In this document: one piece after another, positions 52,181-59,313 of the stretch | Layout: each line of letters opens with the position of its first letter | Numbering within the stretch: the stretch's first letter is position 1 | Assembly: GCF_900169565.1 (NCBI RefSeq) | Contig: NZ_LT828648.1 | Location: 3,570,501 to 3,634,500 of the forward strand | DNA: 64,000 nucleotides | Direction: 5' to 3' | Origin: Nitrospira japonica | Lineage (GTDB): Bacteria; Nitrospirota; Nitrospiria; Nitrospirales; Nitrospiraceae | Translations under genes and position numbers: made by a program | The notes under the pieces: model-generated | Databases searched by the model: none | What the model saw: only the letters and a program-made list of their open reading frames with translations | What the model was told of the DNA's origin: nothing

Positions 52181-52915
52181 CTACCCGAAACGGTGCCAGC
52201 CGAGAGTGATGTCGCCGTCGGTTTCTCCGCTACGACGCACGCACACAGCGATTACGTGCTCGGTGGTTGGTCGGAGCTGAGCGAAGTGCCAAGCTTCTGC
52301 CTCATCGGAGAGTAGCGGATCGATTTCTAGGCGCGGTCGGCGACAGGGCTCGAGTGTGAACCAAAAACGATCGAGCGGAATCGCTAGCCCCAACCCGCGC
52401 GCCTTAGAATAGCTCTCCTTGAGAGTCCAAAATTCGAAAAAGCATCGCGTTCGTTCGCTAGGAGGCAGCGATTGTAGAACCCGGGCCTCGGCTGGCGCAA
52501 AGAAGCGATCCGCGACCTCGATTGGAGCCGGCCGTGAGAGTGATTCGACATCGACCCCAACTGTCAGTCGGTGCGTGACGGCCAAAACGACGAGGCCACT
52601 CGTGTTTGACACGTTAAAGCGTAGCGCCGAGGACGGGCGCGCGATTTCCGGGCGGCCATGAGAGGTAGCAACAAATGTCCAGTCCCTCGGCGCAATCGGC
52701 TCGTATCGAGAGAGCACTTGACGAACGAGAACGCGCGTTGCGAGAAAGGTCAAACGATCGCCCTCGAACCGGAATCTCCGCATGCGCTCATGCTCATCGC
52801 TGGAAAGAAGAGCTTGCGCCGACGCGACGAGGCCGTTGCGCTCAAGTTCGCTAGGCTCGGAGCACCATACGTGCACCTCACCTGCTAGGAGCCGTCGACG
52901 CATCAGCCCATCCAT
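52181..52915 (-). CDS. 4'-phosphopantetheinyl transferase, Sfp type
   Basis: The 244-residue enzyme converts apo carrier domains to the holo form with coenzyme A. The pseudo-dimer motifs are visible: LRFNVSNTSGLVVLAV, VGVDVESLSR (Mg-binding Asp/Glu), and FFEFWTLKESYSKARGLGL (Lys/Glu/Lys motif). The length and motif spacing fit the Sfp group that serves NRPS and PKS proteins, not the short AcpS group. Being inside the cluster, it makes the pathway independent of a host enzyme. It faces the DUF2461 gene. Confidence 0.93.
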   Translation of the reverse strand: MDGLMRRRLLAGEVHVWCSEPSELERNGLVASAQALLSSDEHERMRRFRFEGDRLTFLATRVLVRQVLSRYEPIAPRDWTFVATSHGRPEIARPSSALRFNVSNTSGLVVLAVTHRLTVGVDVESLSRPAPIEVADRFFAPAEARVLQSLPPSERTRCFFEFWTLKESYSKARGLGLAIPLDRFWFTLEPCRRPRLEIDPLLSDEAEAWHFAQLRPTTEHVIAVCVRRSGETDGDITLGWHRFG

Positions 52916-53645
52916 AACATTCCTAAACGATTTCTAGGAAGGCAAACAGTGTTCGGAAGGAACAGAGTCAAGCAATAGGATACAAGAAATCAACCGCAGC
53001 AAGTGTGACACCCGGCGCTCAATCTTATCAATAGATCTCCGTGCGTCATCACGGAGTTGCAGTGCCTTGACCTCCTCGCCGGGCTGAAAATCGAAGGCTG
53101 GTTCAGCGGTTTCCTGGATCCTTTTGCAGCCGGGCGTTCTCTCCTCCAGCTGCCCAGGCGTTTGAGCTGGCTTACGCGCAGATGGGCCGTATTTCGCATT
53201 CGAGGCAAGAGCAATTGTCGTCTACCCCGTGCGGAGAAATGCAGTCTTTGCTCCGAGAGATATCAAAGGACCTCTCCGATCGAAAGCTCGCTTCGGATGA
53301 ACACCACGCCATCGATGCACCGCACATGGACCGCTCGCGCGTGTACGCTGTCACTTCCGCTGCTTGATCCTCTCAAGTTGGAACTTGTCCTCCGCCGCCT
53401 GTTTCCTCCTTGGAATTTCCGTTAGTTCCCACAACTGTCCAACCAGCGGCCAACACGCTTCGAAGTAGAAATATTTAGATCCCTCTTAGACACAGACGCC
53501 GATTTGGAATCTGCAGAAAGGATCTTCGTTTCTCCCAGTACGCGGGACACGCGGATCCGAGTTTCAAGAAATGAATCAGTGAAGGGATCTACTCGTGCTA
53601 TTGCAAACTGTGAGGTAGAAAACAAAAACGGTCGAGCTGCCAAAG
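52916..53645. other. Gene-free stretch, 730 bases
   Basis: No frame in this stretch has a protein-like composition or a recognisable motif. It marks the change from the GC-rich biosynthetic cluster to the AT-rich right part of the island and may be degraded DNA at a junction. Confidence 0.4.
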
Positions 53646-54197
53646 CTACTGGGAGAAAATCTTGCGAACCTGATCATCGCGGATGAATTTGTCATACCCC
53701 GACAAAATCATCTCATTGATTGACGGAGCATAGTCTGATGCCTCTCCAAATTTTCCCGTTGTTTTTCGATCTGCCAAGTATATTTTGTTGAGGAGTTCCG
53801 ATCCGTCCGCTTTACGGCTAATTTTATACCGAATTGAATAGCTCCAATCCACACTATAGCCAAGATCATCTGCCTGGAATTCAAGAATGTCACCGGACAA
53901 CACTAAAGGATTATTATCTCCAAGCCGAAATCCCGTCTTCTCAAGTTCTAACGCAGTCGCTCGTTGGACCAAATCAGCAACGTTCGCAGCTACGTAAATG
54001 CTTCCGATCGCAGTACTTTGAATTTGGTTGGGCGCAACTTTTCCAGTATTTGCTGGTACATATTGAAATGATCCTACATTTGCCCGTCCTTCATAGCGCG
54101 CAAAATTTTGAGCAGTATAATTCACAGGAATTGTTGCGGCACATCCGGCAAGCGACATCATACCGAAAACAAGGGTCGTAACAATTGGGCAGCGCAT
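53646..54197 (-). CDS. Putative lipoprotein of unknown function
   Basis: The 183-residue product has a lipoprotein leader (MRCPIVTTLVFGMMSLAGC, lipobox SLAGC, lipidated Cys19). The mature part is beta-rich: VGSFQYVPANTG, STAIGSIYVAANVADLVQRATALELEKTGFRL, then VDWSYSIRYKISRKADG and NEMILSGYDKFIRDDQV. The organisation recalls small outer-membrane lipoproteins of the YajG/LptE-like type, but no family is certain. GAGGAG precedes the ATG. It stands alone between two gene-free stretches. Confidence 0.65.
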   Translation of the reverse strand: MRCPIVTTLVFGMMSLAGCAATIPVNYTAQNFARYEGRANVGSFQYVPANTGKVAPNQIQSTAIGSIYVAANVADLVQRATALELEKTGFRLGDNNPLVLSGDILEFQADDLGYSVDWSYSIRYKISRKADGSELLNKIYLADRKTTGKFGEASDYAPSINEMILSGYDKFIRDDQVRKIFSQ

Positions 54198-54671
54198 TCA
54201 ACACTCCTCTAAGGCAAGGTTTTGTGAACACTGGCAATTGCATTCCTAAAGGCACCCGAGTGTACGCGGCCAGACATATCCGGTCAATAATTGTAGTGAT
54301 AACTAGATCCCCCTGCGAGACGTACAAATCGCGCCAGCGGTGCTGTCAGTCTCGTTGCTCAGTCTGTCCAATGACGACATCTGAGATAGATTTCCTCCTC
54401 AAGATGTGAATTGACTCTCTCCTTCGCGAGAAAGAAATGACTCTACCATTAACGAAATACATGTATTTCGAGCGAATATGCTTCCAATTAGGCATTGACA
54501 AAGTGCTAATGTCTCAACCCCCGATTAGCGGCCCATTATCAGGTAGGCTGTTTGAGGGTGTCAAAGCACAACCTTTGGATGGATTGCAGGCCATGAGGAT
54601 CTATGCTGTCGGTGGCTATGAATTAATTCGGAGCAGAAGGCCTAGGCAAAGACCTGAGACGTTGCTTTTCT
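54198..54671. other. Gene-free stretch, about 470 bases
   Basis: No convincing gene, RNA or repeat is seen. It lies between the lipoprotein start and the end of the AIPR gene and is AT-rich. Confidence 0.4.
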
Positions 54672-56654
54672 CTATGTTGATGACTGCCCTAATCGTTCCG
54701 GGTCATAATCAATCACCTTCCCCTCTCGATCAAATACGATCCCCTCACTCTGATGCATCCGCCGACCTCTTAGGATAAGCTCTTGAATCGCATGAGAAAC
54801 CTGACTCGCAGGGCACTTTAATTTTTTGGCTAAATGCTGATGTACCCCTGGTTTCCAAGGTTGCTTGGGCAAGGACTGGTCAACCTTATCAATAAATTGT
54901 TCATCCAATTCCGCCGAGGGTGAGCAGAATACCGGCAATGTTACCTCTGAAATCTTGCTGAGTGCCCTTATGGAGTAATAGTCTGCGATGGCAGAAAAAA
55001 AGCGCCTGCATAAACTCCGTATGGCCGATTTCGTTCTCACCGTACCTGGTTCAATTGACTTAGACATTCTGAGAAAGTCTTCTACAAGCGCTCTGTCAAT
55101 CTTACTTACGTCAAAGCGCATAAGTTCTTCGAGAGAAAATGCGAAGGTGCCTGCCTGTTTTGCGACAGCAGCAAGTGCAAAAATATTCCTGTAAGTAGCC
55201 AGAAATCGCTCGCCATGCCGTCCTGATGGCCGACTTTCAATCAACAGATCTTCTATTTTCTTTACCACTTCCACTATCGCTGGCCATATTGGGAAAGGAA
55301 GCGTTTCGTTAAATACCGCAGCATATGAAATCGGATTACGCATAAACTTTGACTTTAGAATTGCCGCCTGCGAGGGATTTTTCTGTACTAGCGCGACCTG
55401 TGCCGCAGCAACAAACAATGGAGTTACCATACGAGATAGAGGTCGACCGATGTTGCGGTAATAGTTCTTTCTTCGCTCGTAAAACCATTGTTGCTTTTCA
55501 AGCACTTGCTCAATATCACGCTGAATCTTATCGGTTGCGTGCAGGGATGCTAATTCCACATTACTTTGATTATTAGTGGCTCTTATTATGCTATCCCGTA
55601 CCACGGGATCATTTGAAACAATGACTTTCACAAGGATTGCACGTTGATCGGCTTTAGCTTGAGAAGTTGCAAAGTATCTGAAAATGCTTTCAGTAGTCTG
55701 GAGTCCATTAACGATTTGAATATCATGCATCTGTATTGTTTTTGCATACTGAGTTGCCGAGGTTGCGAGAATAGTTACTCCATTATTTAGCCACCAGAAG
55801 TCCGGGCCAAGTCTTCTCTTAAGTGATTCGGATATGTCCTCGTTAACCCGATTGCTTCCCAGATAATCCCTCACATTAGAATCGAATAAATAGCGGCGCA
55901 ACTGGCGTTTCTCGTCCGTAACGAAACGAAAATAGTCATCAATGCGGGCAAGAACCACATAGCTACCTTGATGATGTGTCAGGGATTCTATTATTGGAAG
56001 ATCAATGGAAAATTTCTTCAACCTTCTAAAGCTTTTGACGATTTCTGCAGCACCAACAAAGGTAAACTCCGCAAAGCAGTTGCTGTACAGCTCAGTACAT
56101 TGCTCTTCAATTTGTTTAGCACGGCCTATTATCTCCTGTGGAATATTAGCTGTCTGACCTCGCGTACAATACGAAACATTGAACCTCAGTGTGGGACAGG
56201 AAGCGGCAAGCCTTCTATAGGTCAATTGAAAGACTGACCTGGCATTCAACAACTGCGCTGAATATCGTTCCTTCAACTTCAAATTATCTTTCTCGAAATC
56301 CAGGATTTCTGGAATGCTCGCCGCCAAGGAATTCATTGGTGAGAGCTGAAATGAATCATGATGTTTTGCGGTAATAATCCATACTTCGATCACTACTTCA
56401 CGTCGAGGAAGCGCTAGTTGATCCAAGTCTTGAACTAGGTAGCCATTAACAAATGTAAAAAATCCGTCAATTCCTCCATCCTTTTCGCCGTCAACCCAAC
56501 CAGCCTCAATCTCCTCCTGTGATAGATCGTAATCTTTCAGAATTTGCTCGCATCCTAAATATTCGAACACTTCTCCTCGATCATTGGAAGGAAGGTTTTC
56601 TGCAATTCTATTGTCGACAATGCCATCCAAAAGAATGGTGTCATTTTTCGGCAT
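54672..56654 (-). CDS. AIPR-family protein (abortive phage infection)
   Basis: The 660-residue protein carries the AIPR domain in its middle: FDSNVRDYLGSNRVNEDISESL, GPDFWWLNNGVTILATSATQ and IQIVNGLQTTESIFRYFATS (about residues 265-340), then the conserved IIRATNNQSNVELASLHATD. The N-terminal part (GWVDGEKDGGIDGFFTFVNG, VVIEVWIITAKHHDSFQLSP) resembles the beginning of AIPR proteins and has a nuclease-like strand/acidic pattern (DGGID, EVWIITAK). AIPR proteins act in anti-phage abortive infection, usually without known mechanism. It is divergent from the reverse-transcriptase gene; the ~380 bases between are shared. AT-rich composition differs from the biosynthetic cluster, indicating a separate origin. 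Confidence 0.82.
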   Translation of the reverse strand: MPKNDTILLDGIVDNRIAENLPSNDRGEVFEYLGCEQILKDYDLSQEEIEAGWVDGEKDGGIDGFFTFVNGYLVQDLDQLALPRREVVIEVWIITAKHHDSFQLSPMNSLAASIPEILDFEKDNLKLKERYSAQLLNARSVFQLTYRRLAASCPTLRFNVSYCTRGQTANIPQEIIGRAKQIEEQCTELYSNCFAEFTFVGAAEIVKSFRRLKKFSIDLPIIESLTHHQGSYVVLARIDDYFRFVTDEKRQLRRYLFDSNVRDYLGSNRVNEDISESLKRRLGPDFWWLNNGVTILATSATQYAKTIQMHDIQIVNGLQTTESIFRYFATSQAKADQRAILVKVIVSNDPVVRDSIIRATNNQSNVELASLHATDKIQRDIEQVLEKQQWFYERRKNYYRNIGRPLSRMVTPLFVAAAQVALVQKNPSQAAILKSKFMRNPISYAAVFNETLPFPIWPAIVEVVKKIEDLLIESRPSGRHGERFLATYRNIFALAAVAKQAGTFAFSLEELMRFDVSKIDRALVEDFLRMSKSIEPGTVRTKSAIRSLCRRFFSAIADYYSIRALSKISEVTLPVFCSPSAELDEQFIDKVDQSLPKQPWKPGVHQHLAKKLKCPASQVSHAIQELILRGRRMHQSEGIVFDREGKVIDYDPERLGQSST

Positions 56655-56839
56655 AGGTTTACCTCCCAGGAGAAGCGGTAAAGGAATTTACCTCTGGCCC
56701 TCGATAATAGAGGGAAGTTAGGGTTGAAAATTACACGTATTTTTGTTCATGCCTTTGTAGAGATTACCTTACTCACAGGGCGTTATGGCTTTGTGCATGA
56801 AATACGTTTGAAGCCTAATTTGCTTGAAGATTGAGATTT

Positions 56840-56903
56840 GGAGTATACATACTCCGCACGTGCGGGGGGAGTTATTGAATTTCTGCCAGCGATCCTGCGG
56901 CAG
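56840..56903 (+). ncRNA. Hairpin-rich leader, candidate retron msr-msd RNA
   Basis: Upstream of the reverse-transcriptase gene lie GGAGTAT/ATACTCC (56840-56846 and 56849-56855, perfect 7 bp), the palindrome CCGCACGTGCGG (56854-56865), and CTGCC/GGCAG (56882-56902). Further repeats continue to ~56975 (GCGCA/TGCGC; CTTTT/CAAAAG). Retron RNAs are encoded exactly here, but the long a1/a2 pairing and the branching G were not identified, and limits are arbitrary. Confidence 0.35.
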
Positions 56904-57032
56904 TTGCGCAAAAGTAAACCATATGCGCTCTTTGCTCTACTTGAATGTACTTTTCACGATGTGTGTATATTGCAAAAGGTCGAATACCTCTGCACGTGCC
57001 CTTAAAAGCAATCCTTGGTTTTTTCAGCTTCT

Positions 57033-58688
57033 ATGGACACTCAGTTAAAAGCCAGCCAGGATACCATAATCTCTCTTTTCGCCGCGTTAAGAACTCCCCG
57101 GGATGTCGCAAAACTTTTGGAAGTGCCGTACGGGCTTCTGATCTATCATTTACATAAGACCCCACCGTCTACTCGATATATAAGTTTTGCAATACGCAAG
57201 AGAGCTGGAGGCGAGAGAATAATATCTGCTCCAGGGACAGCTCTTAAGATCCTGCAAATTAAACTAAATTATGTTTTAAAAACAGTGTACAGACCGAATT
57301 CATGCATCTACGGGTTTATTGTGAATGGTGGGATTGTAAAAAATGCCAGCGTTCATGCTAATAGGAGATTAGTTTTTAACCTAGACCTAAAAGACTTCTT
57401 CCCGTCCATTCATTTTGGAAGAGTCAAAGGAATGTTTTCCTCACCGCCATATAACTGCCCTTCCGAGGTCTCCACGGTACTCGCCCAGATCTGTTGTTTA
57501 CCCAAAACTTATCCGTCCTTGGCTCCATATGCACAGCTTCCGCAGGGCGCTCCTACATCTCCTATCGTGTCCAACATGGTTTGCAGTTCGTTGGATAGCC
57601 AGCTACTAAGGCTTGCGAAGAAATACAAGTGTTCGTATAGCCGATACGCTGACGATATAACATTCTCTACAAATTTGCCCCGATTTCATGAAGCTATCTT
57701 AGTGGAAAGCCAAGCCGAAGAAGGCAGGATCAGCGTAACGGCTGGGAGTGAACTGAAAGCGATAATTTCAAGCAACACCTTCCGAATAAATGAAAATAAG
57801 GTACGGCTTCAGCGCGCAATGCAAAGGCAAAGTGTGACTGGACTCACTACAAACAAGTTTCCCAATCCTCCAAGACGTCTTATTAGACAAATCCGAGCTA
57901 TTCTTCACGCCTGGACAAAATATGGTTATGAAAATGCCCAGAACGAGTTTCGATCGCGATATTTCAACCGCACGCGCAATCCTAATAAAATGGCCCCAGA
58001 ATTGAAGCACGTTCTTCACGGAAAAATAAACTATGTGGGAATGGTACGAGGTCAGACTGACCCACTATACCTCAGCTATTTGAAGCAACTGAAGGCATTG
58101 GCGCCGGAACTGATAATTAGGCAGGTCATAGATGTGATGGATGCGTTGTGGGTACTCGAATCCGATGGCGCATATGCGCAAGGTACCGGATTTAGCCTCA
58201 AAGGCTATGGAATTGTGACTTGCTACCATGTGCTGAGAGCGCGCACCAAACTCTTTAAAGCTAATACACCTGCCAAGAAATATAATATTGAAGTAATCAT
58301 TCAGGACCAGGAACTAGACATCGCGGTTCTCGCAACAGATGGTCCACAGGGACCTGAACTGCTGCTGGAGGAAGGGGAACGCCCTCGTCAGGACGACTGG
58401 ATTTTGCTAACTGGCTACCCAAGCTATTCAGCGCATGCGACCGGTGTCGTTAGACGAGGAAGAGTGACGGGCTACTATCAATTCTTTGGAACGGAGCGAA
58501 TGCTTATTGATACCCCTATAGTCTATGGAAATAGTGGGGGTCCGGTCTTGAACCAATCGAATAAAGTCGTTGGAATTGCCGCGAAAGGCCCTGTGTCATT
58601 GAACGACGCACAGAAGACTGAAAAATTCGAAGTCATACCTATAAGTATTCTGCGAAGATTAGCTCCCCCAGCACCGACTGCTCAGTAG
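57033..58688 (+). CDS. Retron-type reverse transcriptase fused to a trypsin-like protease domain
   Basis: The 551-residue protein has two parts. Residues ~40-310 are a retron/group II-like reverse transcriptase: RAGGERIISAPGTALKILQ, FNLDLKDFFPSIHFGRV, LPQGAPTSPIVSNMV, YSRYADDITFST (YADD at 205-208) and SVTGLTTNKFPN. Residues ~370-545 are a chymotrypsin-like serine protease: GTGFSLKGYGIVTCYHVL (His399), LDIAVLAT (Asp), and IVYGNSGGPVLNQ (Ser501), so the triad is intact. RT-protease fusions are known among retron-like defence proteins, where the protease is thought to be the effector. The ATG at 57033 is preferred over a TTG at 57015; ribosome site is weak. It is the last gene before the right att repeat. 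Confidence 0.9.
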   Translation: MDTQLKASQDTIISLFAALRTPRDVAKLLEVPYGLLIYHLHKTPPSTRYISFAIRKRAGGERIISAPGTALKILQIKLNYVLKTVYRPNSCIYGFIVNGGIVKNASVHANRRLVFNLDLKDFFPSIHFGRVKGMFSSPPYNCPSEVSTVLAQICCLPKTYPSLAPYAQLPQGAPTSPIVSNMVCSSLDSQLLRLAKKYKCSYSRYADDITFSTNLPRFHEAILVESQAEEGRISVTAGSELKAIISSNTFRINENKVRLQRAMQRQSVTGLTTNKFPNPPRRLIRQIRAILHAWTKYGYENAQNEFRSRYFNRTRNPNKMAPELKHVLHGKINYVGMVRGQTDPLYLSYLKQLKALAPELIIRQVIDVMDALWVLESDGAYAQGTGFSLKGYGIVTCYHVLRARTKLFKANTPAKKYNIEVIIQDQELDIAVLATDGPQGPELLLEEGERPRQDDWILLTGYPSYSAHATGVVRRGRVTGYYQFFGTERMLIDTPIVYGNSGGPVLNQSNKVVGIAAKGPVSLNDAQKTEKFEVIPISILRRLAPPAPTAQ

Positions 58689-58806
58689 TCATCGGTGCCA
58701 CCGTTGGCACCTGAATCTGTAACCCATTGATATTCTATGTCAGAGGTTGTCACTTTTTGCATTCCTTCTTCCTTTCAACCTCTTGTTTATTCTTATTTTC
58801 ATCACG

Positions 58807-58856
58807 CCCTGAAAAGGCTGGTGTCGACAGTTCGATTCTGTCCCTCGGCACCATTA
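58807..58856. repeat. Island attachment site, far end (att repeat 2)
   Basis: This 50-base sequence is identical to 15349-15398. It is a tRNA-Phe fragment from the anticodon stem to CCA plus two T residues; acceptor 5' strand and D-arm are absent, so it is not a working tRNA. Confidence 0.93.
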
Positions 58857-58904
58857 CTCCTGCCTAGAGTACTCCAGGGATAGATCGTCTCTCGTCCGAA
58901 TAAA

Positions 58905-58940
58905 AAAGGGGACTGCACTCCGATGAATGCAATCCCCTTT
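58905..58940 (-). terminator. Probable Rho-independent terminator of the PRC-barrel gene (minus strand)
   Basis: AAAGGGGACTGCA (58905-58917) faces TGCAATCCCCTTT (58928-58940) with one mismatch and a ten-base loop. Read on the minus strand, the stem is followed by TTTTTTA, fitting termination of the minus-strand gene that ends at 58975. Confidence 0.7.
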
Positions 58941-58974
58941 GACCAAAAAATTAGGAACGGATACGTTGTGCGAT

Positions 58975-59220
58975 TTATCCTTCGCGTGATGACAGGTGGC
59001 TTTGACGTCTGCTCCTAACCGGCCTCTCGGATATCCTCAGTTTGATCCATCCGTCCCGCACTTCGAAGCTTCTCCACGGTAGCCGAATAAGTCTCCCCGT
59101 CTTCGCAAGAATCACGTCCGCGTGGCTGATCTCTCTCGTATCCGAATCTAGGATAAGGCGCTTGATATAGCCCCAGTTTTGTCCGTTTGTCGTTTGAACT
59201 GTCCAGTTTTCAATACTCAC
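58975..59220 (-). CDS. PRC-barrel-like small protein
   Basis: The 81-residue product reads WTVQTTNGQNWGYIKRLILDSDTREISHADVIL followed by RLIRLPWRSFEV and WIKLRIS, the strand-turn pattern of a PRC-barrel domain (GxIxDLxxD..., then ...vPw..l.v....). Such domains occur in stress and RNA-processing proteins and alone in many genomes. A basic C-terminal tail follows. It is the first chromosomal gene after the island, with its terminator just downstream. The role is unknown. Confidence 0.68.
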   Translation of the reverse strand: MSIENWTVQTTNGQNWGYIKRLILDSDTREISHADVILAKTGRLIRLPWRSFEVRDGWIKLRISERPVRSRRQSHLSSREG

Positions 59221-59313
59221 AACTCCCTCCTTTTCATCGGGTCGGCCCCGACTCTCACTTAGGACGATCAGCCGACAATGGGAGCGCGATCTCTTTGCTC
59301 AGATGGACATGGA

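Larger units (their letters stand above)
25190..52915. other. Hybrid NRPS/trans-AT polyketide biosynthetic gene cluster
   Basis: The cluster runs from a free-standing acyltransferase to a phosphopantetheinyl transferase. Assembly line order is (partial C)-A-PCP-KS-ACP-Cy-Cy-A-PCP-KS-DH-KR on the first protein and ACP-KS-KR-ACP-TE on the second. None of the three KS domains is followed by an AT, so malonyl units must be loaded in trans by the 25190-26050 product. Tailoring genes include a type I dehydroquinase homologue, a halogenase and a type II thioesterase. Several start/stop overlaps indicate one long operon from about 26.2 to 50.8 kb. Confidence 0.9.
15349..58856. mobile_element. Genomic island of about 43.5 kb in tRNA-Phe
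   Basis: The element lies between two perfect 50-base repeats of the tRNA-Phe 3' part, with a tyrosine integrase gene and an excisionase-like gene at the tRNA end. This is the standard layout of an integrative element using a tRNA target. Cargo is a filamentous prophage, a decayed segment, an NRPS/trans-AT PKS cluster, and an AT-rich block with AIPR and reverse-transcriptase genes. The genes on either side (serS and tRNA-Ser side; exopolysaccharide side) read as chromosome. No conjugation genes are visible, so mobility between cells would need helper functions or phage-like transfer. It may have formed by several nested insertions. Confidence 0.88.

Noticed and set aside
58807..58856. Possible second tRNA-Phe
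   Set aside because: Only the part from the anticodon stem to CCA is present; the acceptor 5' strand and D-arm are missing. It is an att repeat.
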